From the NCBI GenBank assembly GCA_028583415.1, contig CM053265.1, positions 20,344,830 through 20,408,829 of the forward strand: DNA of 64,000 nucleotides, written 5' to 3'. This DNA comes from Protea cynaroides. Its lineage: Eukaryota; Streptophyta; Magnoliopsida; Proteales; Proteaceae. Below the pieces are notes generated by a model, which was given only the letters and a program-made list of their open reading frames with translations, was not told where the DNA came from and made no database searches. Of this stretch, positions 44,546 through 56,056 are shown one piece after another. The position numbers and the translations under genes were made by a program. The first letter of the stretch is position 1. Every line of letters starts with the position of its first letter.

Positions 44546-47500
44546 CGATCCATGTCCATCATAGCCCAGTGCTACAAGTTAGGATCGCTCATCGGGAATG
44601 ACGAATGATAAGCATTCCTCATTGCTTGTCAATAAAGATCAATTCCAGATTCAAGAGTCATCAGGAGACCATGAAACTTCAACTATGACAGTGTTATCCC
44701 ATCACAGGCATTTCTGCCCCATTGGCCAAGGAAATACCAGAATCCAAAGAGCTGCCCTCATATTTCTCATTGTTCAAAGAGAAGGAATAGAATTTTCAAG
44801 CAGTAGGATAAACCAAAGATGAGATCCGATATGCCCCAGGCTAGGAAAAAAAAAACCAAAATCACAAATTGAGTGTGGTCCAATGAGGAAAGCCATTATA
44901 AACTGGGGCATGAACCAAATTGACCTTGGACCCAAACTGAGAGTGGTCTAATAAAGAAATCCATTGAACCCCTAAGCCGAGGCATAAACTATTCTAATCA
45001 TGGACTCAAAATGGTGTAGTGCAATGGCGATACCCCTTGCTCCCCAAGCTGGGGCATAAACCAAAATGATTGTGAATTCAGCTAGGAGTGGTCCATTGAT
45101 GAATCCATCAAACCCCAAACTGGGGCATGAACCAGAGTAACCTTGAGCTTAAAAAGCAATAGTCCGGTTATGAATGGATCATAAACTGAAAAAAGAGGGT
45201 AAGAATTGTATGGAACTCTGAAAGGTAGGCATCATGCACCTATTGATAGAGGGGCATGATGAGTCTTGCTATTAGAAATTTGAAGGAAGATTTATTCCCA
45301 CAAAGGATCGAAGGTGGTCGTCGAAGGCGTTATGCCCAACTGGAGCCACTTGGGTGAACTAGTTGTTTCAACTTTCTATTATCGGTATTTGATAGGTCAT
45401 CCATGTCTGGGTCCAAGATCAATATGCTTGTTGACAAGTCTAGTCCAATCTGCCATGCAAGTAAAAGAAAATCACCCCGTTTGGGATTTCAAACTCTGTG
45501 CCTTGTCTCTTCCATACATATCCTCCCAGTTTCATACATCCTCCTATTCTACGTGCGCAGTCAATCCTGACTCTGAAGATGATTGAAACGATGAGCCGTC
45601 TCCTGAACTTCTACGCCACCCGGTCTCTTGAGAAAGAAAGGTCCAACCCGTCTGGGAAAGCTTTAAATGATCAATCGAGAGACACAAGAGTAGTCTCAAG
45701 AAACATGTATTGGAGAAGCTGCCATTTGTTCTACCTGTGAAAAGATTCCAAGGAAAGCATTAGATCAACAGGTCAGCCAATCAGTACAAATAAGTGGAGG
45801 ACAGATGTGCCACCAAAAGGATAGAAATTTCAAAGTTCTTACAAAATACATCATCTGCAAGCAAGAGATACATGATGAATGGTCAATCCCAAAATCAAAG
45901 AATGAGGACATTGGAATACCCCAAAAAAAAAAAAAAAAAAAAAAAATTCAAGCCTAGGTTTTATCTACATCAATAATGGGAAGGCAGTCACATAGATAGA
46001 AGGTGATGATTAACTTCCAGAGGATAGCATACGGATTCACCATTCAGATAAAATCAGATACTATATGAGCAGTCACAAATGCTCATAAAGTTTATAGAAG
46101 ATCAGAGTTAAAGTTTATAGAAGATCAGAGTGCTAGTTGGGGCAAAGACGTTCTATCTGATTGGAAATGTTTGGAAGAAGAAGATTCAAATCCAATATTG
46201 AAAGTCAGGATTCAATTTCGCGATCAAGCGAAGCACTGCATTATGTGGCCTTCACATCCAAAAAAAAAAAAAAAAGAAAAGAAAAAAAAAAAGAAAAAAA
46301 GAAAAAAAAAGAGAAGAAAAGAAAATAGCAAGATGTTGAATGGCATTGGAGCTCGACAGTAGGCCAATTGTCCCTTCTCACTTCAAGAAGATTGGTAATT
46401 TCAATCAAAGCCTGATAGCAAGTTCGATCGTTCTTCAAGATTCACAGCATGTTGGACCGGACTTTTGATTTTGGCCAATTACATCCCGCCTTTGCAAGAG
46501 ACGATCTCATCACTTCTTCATCATCAGAGAAAGATTTTTCATCGGCATTAGACTCTCTCTCCCGTCCATCAATCTGACGGCCTTCCAAGGAGTCTCTATC
46601 ACAAGCCCTTCTTTTGATTATCATTTTTTATGGCATTGTATCTCGTGATCATGTCATCATTTTATGTACAAATTCATGAATCTGGCTGGAACCCTCATCT
46701 GTCGTTCATTACATCCAACGGCTTCCCAAAGGTTCCTATAAGCCCTTCATTTCTCAAGCCAATAAAATGGGATCTTCTCGGTAAGATAAACCCATTCTAC
46801 ATAAATAACCAAACACTCTCCCAATGGTAGACCCATGTGGACAGTTTCACATCAGTCCTCTTGGACCTTCAACATCAATACTTGTCAACAAACTTAAAGG
46901 TTTCAGGCCCAGATATGATCGTGACTGATTCGGAATCTCGATATAGTTTGTTGGGACACGTGTTCCATCTGAACATCTCCAAGAAAGGAAAACATAATTT
47001 GGCACCATTTTTAATTTGGTGTGGGACTGCATTTCCCTAAGATCTCTTTTAGTGATGATTCAAATAGCTGCCCGCCTATCAATACGTGTAGGTGTCAACT
47101 TAAATAGTGGGGCAAGGCTATCCATTTGTCATAAAAGTCATGCCGTTCAGATTTCCCTTAAGGGTTTCAGACCATTGGATAGGACCATAATTTTGGCAAT
47201 ATCCTCACCACATTAGGACTCTTTATTCAACCCAAGATGGGATTTGCAAAAAGAAGAAAATGAAAAAAAATAATAATGGGAAGAAAAGAAACCTCAGCAG
47301 GGAAAGACAACCCGAGAAACCTCAATGGGCAACCTATAATACCTCAGTGGGGATAGGCGACCTGATGCAGCCCTAAAGCATTGCCCTCATTGGCCCTTCA
47401 AAGAAAAAATTCAGTGGTTCATGTAGACAAGTGTCATACCAGTCTACCCTCCATAAGGAAAGGAACCCCTCTTGCTCTCCAGTGAATCATACTCGGAGGA

Positions 47501-48904
47501 GTTGAACAAACCATCATCTGTTGGGCTCCGTAGCATTGCCTTTCAACAGAATTCTATCTTCAAATCCTTTGGTCATGTTAGGGAGAGAGCAAATTCTCAT
47601 GGCCTGGTTACGGATGTAGCCAAATTCATCAAATCAGCAGCTCCCTCATTTTTCAAGATTCAACAAGGGTTTATCTAAGAAATCATTTTCTACAATCAAT
47701 CTGTCAATCTTCCCTTGACCTCAGAAGCATGGTCAAATTCTAAATGCAATCCAGATTCAACCTTGTTCTAACTCTGTTAGATTTCCCATTTCCTTCTATA
47801 GTTGCGGTCTGTCACGACATGCAGACATTGGGGCATTGATATACCCTATGTAGAGGAATCGAACTTGATCATGAGCATTACATCAAGGATCCATTGTCTA
47901 GTCTGAAGTCACTACTTTCATAGTCAACAGAAGTAGGTCCATTTGGTTTTTGCCAATTTCTCAGTTCTCCCAATCCTGTTGATGAAGAAAATCCAATGTG
48001 GTCGATCACCTGTTAGGATTTGGTCACCAAATTCTCTGAAGGAACACTTCGAATCCTTTGCTCCTCATGCCTACTTTGGGGCAATGATTCATTAATCTTT
48101 CAAAATTGGCACAACAATGTTGCAATGCCCTGAGCTTTTCATGAGCCTAGATTGAGGGCCAAACCCATGTCACATTTCATTGCCGCTTGACTGTTCTACC
48201 AATTTGGTCTACCATAATGCACAGTCAAAGAATTTAGTTGACTAGATGCTCCTCGACAATTTAACACCAAGGTCAATCAATAAAATCACTTTGGTTAGAG
48301 ACTGTCAAGCTCCCCTCATTCTTGTCCAAAATCCTCGCTAGAGTTTATTTCAATCCAAAATCCAACAACACCAATGTTGGCTGAAGAAAATCATCACCTT
48401 CAAATTACATGGAACCCTTCAAAGGGAGCAACCAAGTCATCCCTACCGTGCTGAAATTGAGTCAAACTTTCAGTACCAGGTCATAAATGGAAAATTTCAA
48501 ATCTAGGTATCATGCCAGCGAAGTCCATGACACCATTTCCATCGATGTCATGTTTTGTGCCTTCACCAATAAAGCAGGAGCAAAAAAATAAAAAAACTGC
48601 CAAGGAATTCACCATCATTTCAAATATGTCCAGCACTCCATAGGTTCAAAGTCAAGAGACTTCCAAGATGGGGCAGATTTCAACCCTAATGGTTCAAAGT
48701 CAACAAAGCCTTCCTGTATGGGTCACTTTCAAGCATCCTAAAGGTTCATAGCCATAGAGCTTCTAAGAAGGATATTCCTATTTTCATTCCCAAAGGTCCA
48801 AAGCTGGTAGGAATTGCCAATATGAGTCATTCAGTATCACCCTATAAGTGACCTTGTCTTTCCCCCTCTCTTAACAACAGCAAATTCCTCACCCTAAAAG
48901 TGAC
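44546..48904 (+). other. Middle of H, no recognisable genes
   Basis: 4.4 kb. 44860-45130 has a degenerate repeat with AACTGGGGCATGAACC / GCTGGGGCATAAACC. Poly-A runs at 45924-45945 and 46259-46316 (the second A-rich with G). Frames of 60-90 codons have no recognised motif, and no RT, protease, integrase or gag block appears in any frame listed. I see no supported gene. Confidence 0.6.
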
Positions 48905-49300
48905 CTTCTGAGTTCTTACTCATTTCAGAATCAAATGTGGAGCCCTAACTCATCCAAAGATCAAATCAATCTTAGATTATTAGTGAATCAAATGTAGAGC
49001 CCTAGCTCATCCAAAGATCAAATCAATCTCAGATTATTGGTGAATCAAATGCAGAGCCCTAGCTCATCCAAATTTCAAATCAATCTCAGTCTATAAGTAA
49101 ATCAAATGTAGAGCCCTAGCTCATTCAAAGATCAAGTCAATCTCAGCCTATAAGTGAATGCAGAGCCCTAGCTTATTCAAAGATCAAGTCAATCTCAGCC
49201 TATAAGTGAATGCAGAGCCCTAGCTCATTCAAAGATCAATTCAATCTCAGCCTATAAGAGCCCTATCTTATTCAGAAAATCAATCTCAAAACCTCAATCA
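48905..49300 (+). repeat. Tandem array GAGCCCTAGCTCATCC (about 55-60 bp)
   Basis: Six to seven units of GAGCCCTAGCTCATCCAAAG, ATCAAATCAATCTCAG and a TTATTAGTGAATCAAATG-like end. Each starts with a GAGC-CCTA-GCTC mini-hairpin. Later units lose the AATCAAAT part. Confidence 0.85.
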
Positions 49301-49374
49301 AAAGAGCCTCAGTTCAATCAAAGAGAAGACATCAAGTCTTCCATCCAAACAAATCAAATCCGAGCCCAAGCTCA

Positions 49375-49830
49375 TGCAATCAGCCTTGTATTCACAGCCT
49401 AGCTCTATACAAGAAGAGGTTTATCAGCCTACAAATGGATCAAGCCGGGTCCAAGCCCGCACATACCTTGCATTGAGTTCCACCTCAGCAAGAAGAGGCT
49501 CCCAGCCTACAAATGAGCCTTGTATTCATAGCCTAGCTCCATACAAGAAGAGGTTTATCAGCCTACAAATGGATTAAGTCGGGTCCAAGCCCGCACATAC
49601 CTTGCATTGAGTTCCATCTCAGCAAGAAGAGGTTCCCAGCCTACAAATGAGCCTTGTATTCACAGCCTAGCTTCATACAAGAAGAGGTTTATCAGCCTAC
49701 AAATGGATCAAGCCGGGTCCAAGCCCGCACATACCTTGCATTGAGTTCCACCTCAACAAGAAGAGGTTCCCAGCCTACAAATGAGTCTTGTATTCACAGC
49801 CTAGCTTCATACAAGAAGAGCACTCACCAA
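49375..49830 (+). repeat. 135-bp tandem array
   Basis: 3.3 units. Each has TTGTAT..ATACAA (6-bp stem), GCCGGGTCCAAGCCCGC (CGGG/CCCG stem) and CTTGCATTGAGTTCCACCTC then AGCAAG (outer CTTGC/GCAAG and inner GAG/CTC stems). The frame across units (PTNGSSRVQARTYLALSS) is open in repeated units but has no known relative. Confidence 0.88.
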
Positions 49831-50015
49831 TCTTCCGAGACAAGCAAACCTTCTTGCCAGTCGAACTACGTTTTGGGCTTGATTTCTAGGACACCCTTAG
49901 AATACGTAGGCAGTTTAGGAAGAAATACCCTAAGTGCAGCCCAATAAACAATGTCACTCATACCTCCAAAAATGTGGTTCTTTTATCTTTAGCCTTCAAC
50001 TGATAACAATCTCGG

Positions 50016-50030
50016 CTAAAGAGGGGCATC
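50016..50030 (+). promoter_or_regulatory. Polypurine tract of H
   Basis: CTAAAGAGGGGCATC directly before TGTAAGCACCCC, the 3' LTR start. The usual form and place of a PPT in Ogre/Tat elements. Confidence 0.85.
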
Positions 50031-50334
50031 TGTAAGCACCCCATTTTTGCCACCCTCGGCATAAGTGAACCAATATGGCAGGTTTCAGACCTTTAACCCA
50101 AAGATTTGTGATTCTCCACTGATCCTCACAACAGGGTCATGGGCTATTATCTGCATGGATGCATAGGTCATAGAATTATCTTCGAAACGAGACCAGAATT
50201 GCTCAATTCTGATATCAAATGAGGAAGATATGATCATTTTAGTCGGATGCTACATATAAGGGAGGTTTCTGAAATTATTATAAAATAATAATCCCAGGGG
50301 GCCTTCATGCAAATTATCCTAAGTTGGATTGCTT

Positions 50335-50790
50335 GAATTTCAAATCATCATATCTTGACCATCCGACATCGGATTCGAGATGATTCCAAGACCATTATTC
50401 TTCATTCATGATGTTCTACAAAGTGGACGTAAAAAATCCCGGGTAGAAGTCGCCAGTGGGTCCCATGCAAACTTGCATGCAAAATGATCATTAGAACTTC
50501 AAGGCTTCATATCTTTCCCGTTTTACATCGGATTCAGATGATTTCAAGACCATTATTCTTCATTCATGATGTTCTACAAAGTGGATGCAAAAAATCCCGG
50601 GTAGAAGTCTCCAATGGGTCCCATGCAAGCTTGCATGCAAAATTATCATCAGAACTCGGTCGCATATCTTTTCCGTTCTACATCGGATTCGGGTGATTCC
50701 GGTCTCATTATGTTCCATTTTTAGTGCTCTACAAAGTGGACGTAAAATATTTCCGTAGAAGTCTCCGAAGGATCTCATGCGAAATGGTCA
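50335..50790 (+). repeat. 123-bp repeats with near-perfect CATGCAAGCTTGCATG palindrome
   Basis: About 3.5 units: CATCGGATTC, GATTCCAAGACCATTATTC, ATGTTCTACAAAGTGGACG and TAGAAGTC blocks, then CCCATGCAAGCTTGCATG (a perfect 16-bp palindrome at about 50622-50637; one mismatch in the previous unit). Confidence 0.85.
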
Positions 50791-51062
50791 ACCAAATTAT
50801 CGATAATTGGTCCGTTTAAACTTCAAAAATTCATAAGTTGACCATTTTACTTCCAAATGAGGTGGTTCAAGTTCCTATATTTCTCATTTTTTATGTTCTA
50901 CAAAATGAACGCAAAAAATTTGGAATAGAGGCCATCGGAAAATTCCATGCGGGATGACGGCGAAATGACCCGTGAAATGACAAGGAGAGGAAACCCGAGT
51001 GAATTCCAATCGGTCCAATCAACTCAATTCAAATCGGTTCAGTCTTGTCAACCTATATGTCG

Positions 51063-51241
<179 letters not shown>

Positions 51242-51264
51242 GTTATTAAATATATGTGTAAATC

Positions 51265-52045
51265 ATAATCCAAAAGATTTTTTGAGAAAAAAAAGGAAAG
51301 AGGGGAGAGAAAAAACGTGGAAAAGAATGGAGATTTCAATTGTGGAGATAATCCAAAAGATTTTGAGAAAAAAAAGAAAAGAGGGGAGAGAAAAAACGTG
51401 GAAGAGAATGAGGATTTCGATTTTGGAGATAATCCAAAAGATTTTGAGAAAAAAAGGAAAGAGGGGAGAGAAAAAACGTGGAAGAGAATGAGGATTTCGA
51501 TTTTGGAGATAATCCAAAAGATTTTGAGAAAAAAAGGGGGAAAGAGGGAGAGAGAAAAAAGCTGACCTTTTTCTAAGAGAATCCAAAGGATTTCTTTGGA
51601 GAAAAAAAGGAGAAAGAAGAAAGAGAAAAATTAGGTTTTTTTAGGAGCCACGGTTTTAAGAGAGGAATAAAAGAAAAAAAAAAAAAAAAGGAGGGAAAAA
51701 GATTCCCCTTTACGTTTTCTAGAAAGAAAACGTGAAAGAAAGAGAGGAGAAAGGAAGAAAGAAAGAAGGGAAAGGAAAAAAAGAAAAAAAAAATATTTTT
51801 TAGAAAAAAAGATCTTTTAGAAAATGAGTGAAAAATTATAAATAGGCAAGAGGAGGATCCTTTTTTCCAGGGCAGAGAGAGAGGGAAACGTGGGTGAGAG
51901 AGAGAAAGGTGAGTGAGAGAGAGAAAGGTGAGTGAGAGAGGAAGAAAGAAAGAGAGAGAAAAGAGAAAAGAAAGAAAAGAGAAGAAGAAAAGAGAGAAAG
52001 AGAAAGAGAAGAGAGAAGGGAAGAAGAGAGGAAAAGGAAGATTCA
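51265..52045 (+). repeat. 80-bp purine-rich repeats, TATA box and AG tract
   Basis: 3.6 units of an 80-bp repeat (AATCCAAAAGATTTTGAG, AAAAGAGGGGAGAG, AACGTGGAAGAGAATG), then A/G-rich DNA to 52045 with the LTR TATA box at 51837-51844 in the middle. Long Phe/Ser/Leu frames on the minus strand are composition artefacts. Confidence 0.85.
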
Positions 52046-53348
52046 CATTCAAAGGGGATTGATACAATCCCCAATCACCCTTCATCAACGGTTTCGCTCG
52101 ATTTGAGCCCAAGGTTAGTACTCTAAACAAATTTAGAGGTCGTTATAATGCCCGAATGCCGATTTTGCTTGAAAAAGGCTATTTTTCATGAAATCTCAAT
52201 CATGAATGCTCTATTACATACTTGTTAATGTTAGGATGCCTATGTCTAACATTTTTCATGAATGATAATTTGTCTAAGCTATTCAATGATGAATTTTTGA
52301 TTGATATACAATGATGTTTGATGTTTTTTGTAAATTTCATAAAGTGATTTTCTGATCTGAAAATTCCAGATTTAGGGTTCAAACTTAGGACGTACATCAT
52401 ATGTATTTTTTCTAAGATTTTGAAGCCCAAAATTTTATGGGAGTCTCTCTGATATGATAGAAGACTACCCTAAAAATTTCGTTCCATTTGGAATTGGGGA
52501 AATATATCAAACAATTTGTCTTTGACATTGCTATTTTTCTCGGATGTAATGCAATCCTCCATCGGAAAGTCTCTAGACAAAGACTTTATGGCCATAATCA
52601 GAAATTCTACTTAACATGAACTTTTTAGACATGAAAGTCTTCTAAAAAATGGCACTGGTTTCATATTTTTTCCATTTTTTTTTGAATTGATATCAATTTT
52701 TAAGTGCATAAAGCTTTGATTTCAGATCTGTCATGATGTGCTGATTTGCATGATTGAAAAGAGTCATTTTTCACAAAGAAAATATACTGTTTTAACTTGT
52801 TTTTCTTAATGAAATTTTAGATCAGATAGTTATCTACATAGACATATGTCTGTATTTAATTTTCATTAAGAATAGGATTTTATTTGGAATTTATGGTGCA
52901 ACTGGTCAAAAATCTGGAACAGACCTGACCAGTGTATTTGCCTGTACTTGGGGAATGTTTTCGACCTGCCTATGGTCTCTTTTAGGAATATCTTCCTTGA
53001 GACAAAATGTTGGCCTCTGAGTCTTCTTTCCAGGGATATATTTTAAGATTTTTTTGAGTAAGTACAGTGCCCTATGTACCCATTTTGGTCCAGCCTGACA
53101 AAGCTGTCATCTTGCTGCGTGTTCCATCATGTTTTGATTGATTCTCATATGCTTTGGTTGTTTCTCACATGCCATATTTGATGCTATGCTATGTTCGGAT
53201 GCTCGTATGCATACACTGCCATAATTGGAATGATCACATTGCCATAATTGAAATAATCACATTGCCATGATTGGAATGATACACATGTTTATTGCCATAT
53301 TTGTTTGCTACACTTGCTCACATGCTATATTAAATGCTTATTGTCACA
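52046..53348 (+). other. LTR body of H, non-repetitive
   Basis: AT-rich, transcribed part of the LTR (R/U5). Short frames only (76 codons on minus at most). The end (53200-53340) repeats ATTGCCATAATTGGAATGATCAC-type words. Nothing else supported. Confidence 0.6.
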
Positions 53349-53975
53349 ATTAGGGTAGAAAACCCTAAAAAAATGGAAAGAAAATAACATTTAGGGTAGA
53401 AAACCCTAAGATGGAAAGAAAATAATAATTAGGGTAGAAAACCCTAAAATGGAAAGAATGTAACAATTAGGGTAGAAAACCCTAAAAATAGGAAAGAAAA
53501 TAATAATTAGGGTAGAAAACCCTAAAATGGAAAGAATGTAACAATTAGGGTAGAAAACCCTAAAAATAGAAATAAAATAATAATTAGGGTATAAAACCTT
53601 AAAATGGAAAGAATGTAACAATTAGGGTAGAAAACCCTAAAAATAGAAATAAAATAATAATTAGGGTATAAAACCCTAAAATGGAAAGAAAGTAATAATT
53701 AGGGTAGAAAACCCTAAAAATGGAAAGAAAATAATTAGGGTAGAAAACCCTAAAATGGAAAGAAAATAACAATTAGGGTAGAAAATCCTAAAAAATGGAA
53801 AGAAAGTAGCAATTAGGGTAGAAAACCCTAAAAATGGAAATAAAATTACAATTAGGGTAAAAAACCCTAAAATGGAAAGAAAGTAGCAATTAGGGTAGAA
53901 AATCCTAAAATGAAAAGAAAATAGCAATTAGGGTAGAAAATCCTAAATATGGAAAGATAATGGCAATTAGGGTCT
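53349..53975 (+). repeat. Telo-box hairpin array, about 17 copies
   Basis: Units of 36-38 bp, AATTAGGGTAGAAAACCCTAA then AATGGAAAGAA(A/T)(A/G)TAAC. Each contains AAACCCTAA (plant telo-box) and its inverse, forming a TTAGGGT-AGAAA-ACCCTAA hairpin with a 7-bp stem. Not telomeric: units are spaced and inverted. Phe/Tyr/Pro-rich minus-strand frames are artefacts. Confidence 0.92.
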
Positions 53976-55540
53976 TGCCATGCTTAGAAGATAGCCTACT
54001 AGATCATGCCATGTAGGCTCTTGCCTTATTTGCAATACATGCCATATTTGAAAGATTTTTAAACAATCCTACTGTATGTGAATTTCTTGTCATAAATGTT
54101 TTATGTGCCATATTTAGATAGAATATTCTACTTTTTTGGCAATAACTTATTTTATGCAACACCCTAGTCAAACTGCCATATCTGCACACTTCTAGAAGAC
54201 AATCTAGGCGTGGGGACGTGCATTTAGGCACCCACATTCTTGGGAAGGGCATAATGGGAATAATAAAACCTTAATAAAGAAAGAGAATTCTTTGCCAAAC
54301 CGTCCAAAATTAGAATTCAGAATGAAAAGGGTAATTTAGGACGATTTGCCCCTCGGCAAACCCTAAACCTAGAATAGGTTCTAAACCCTAAACCTAGAAT
54401 AGGTTCTCAATCATTAACCTAAAAGGGGTTATCCAAACCTTAGTCCACTTGGACTATCCATAGATCCTCTAGGATACTTACCCATATTTTTACCCAAATA
54501 GGGTTATCCATCCCGAACTACGCGGATTCTGATTCCTAGGTCAAACCCTAGGATACGTAGGCCATTTGGGAAAAACCCAGATTCGGATCCATAACCTTAG
54601 TCCACTTGGACTATCCATAGATCCACTAGGATATTTATCTTAGTCCACTCGGATTATCCATAGATCCACTAGGATATCCAGCCATATCCACCAACCATCC
54701 CGAACTACGCGGATTCTGATTCCTAGGGCAAACCCTAGGATACGTAGGCTATTTGGGAGAAACCCAAATTCGGATCCACAGCTTAGTCCACTCGGACTAT
54801 CCATAGATCCACTAGGATATTTACCCATACTTTAGTCCACTCAGACTATCCATAGATCCACTAGGATACCCCCCATATTTTAACCCAAAAAGGGTTATCC
54901 AAATCTTAGTCCACTTGGACTATCCATAAATCCACTAGGATATTTACCTTAGTCCACTCGGACTATCCATAGATCCACATAGGGTTATCCACATTTCAAC
55001 CCAGAATGGGTTATCCATATTTTGACCCAAATAGGGTTACCCTTAGATCCACTAGGACTATCTATCTGTCCACATGGACTATCCAAATCCTAATCCATAG
55101 GATTTCTCAACCTTTCAAGCATAAATTTCAACTTGAACAAAGAACTTAATCATGCACAAGCATAAATCTCATCCATAAACTTTAATCACACCTGAACTAC
55201 GATGGTGAACCTGATTTTCGGAATAATTCCGTGATACGTAGGCAATCTGATGGATACAGATTCGGTTCAATGATATCAAACCACTTGGTTTGGTTTAATT
55301 TAATAAATAGAGTCTAGCATAGGAAAGGTATAGGAGACCGATTTCGATCGGGCGGTTTGGGTGCCTAACCCCTTCCCATAACCGTAACCTGACGCTTACC
55401 CAATCTCTGATGGACCAGAATTCCAATCTAAGGGTCATGAGTCAATCGAAGTCTTACCTTGGGGTGAGATTTCACATTTCTAAGGTCCTAGACCTAAATC
55501 TAGGTGGCGACTTCTAAAGATTTCCATCTTTGTCCTCACA
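53976..55540 (+). repeat. End of H 3' LTR, hairpin-rich direct and inverted words
   Basis: Repeated TTAGTCCACTCGGACTATCC and ATAGATCCACTAGGATAT words, each with an AGTCC-ACTC-GGACT hairpin, and AACCCTAGGATACGTAGGC blocks. 54640-55540 is directly repeated at 40200-41103. Confidence 0.85.
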
Positions 55541-56037
55541 ATAGTATGCAGATACTCGACGTCGAGACCTTGAATTTGTCGTAGGTGATAAGGTATTCTT
55601 AAAAGTATCACCTATGCGGGGTTTAAAATGATTCAGACAGAAAGGGAAGCTAAGTCCGAGATATGTCGGGCCATATGAGATTCTAGCTAAACGTGGAAAA
55701 GTGGCTTATCAGTTAGCACTATCACCATCTATGTCAAGTGTGCATGATGTATTTCATATCTCATTATTAAAGAAGTACGTCAGAGATCTAACGCACGTTT
55801 TGACAGCGGATCCACCAGATCTAACTGATGATTTGACATTCAAAGTAGCACCAACTGAAATCACCAGCCGAAAGGTTCAACGTCTATGCAACCGTGACAT
55901 ATACTATGTTAAAGTCACCTGGAGGAGCTGAGATATAGAAGAGATTACATGGGAAGAAGAGAATGCTATGCGAAAGCAATATCCTCACATTTTCGACTCG
56001 GAGGGTATGTGTAAATTTTGAGGACGAAATTTCTAAT
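55541..56037 (+). pseudogene. Element E integrase C-terminus with chromodomain-like tail
   Basis: Resumes at codons for QYADTRRRDLEFVVGDKVFL, then VGPYEILAKRGKVAYQLALS, MSSVHDVFHISLLKKY (open 55701-55931) and tail VKVTWRS, a stop, and DIEEITWEEENAMRKQYPHLF. Same module as in 30130-30600. Catalytic residues are absent because the core lay in the deleted part. Confidence 0.88.
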
Positions 56038-56056
56038 AAGAGGGGGGGGGGGGAGT
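56038..56056 (+). promoter_or_regulatory. Polypurine tract of element E
   Basis: AAGAGGGGGGGGGGGGAGT with a 12-base G run, directly before the LTR start TGTAAGACC. TTTTGAGGACGAAATTTC precedes it. Confidence 0.92.

Noticed and set aside
44222..44608. 128-codon repetitive protein (SLSIRDQFKINLDLYQSE)
   Set aside because: The 38-bp unit is not a multiple of three, so the frame runs through units in rotating phases. It is explained by the minisatellite.
49374..49947. Repeat protein across the 135-bp array
   Set aside because: 135 is a multiple of three, so repeats stay in frame by arithmetic. No start context, no relatives recognised; I keep it as a repeat only.
51573..52130. 185-codon Phe/Ser/Leu-rich frame on the minus strand
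   Set aside because: Antisense of an A/G-rich tract; low complexity alone gives the open frame.
53349..53975. Interstitial telomere
   Set aside because: CCCTAAA-like words are not in head-to-tail perfect tandem; each is paired with its inverse and separated by about 16 other bases.
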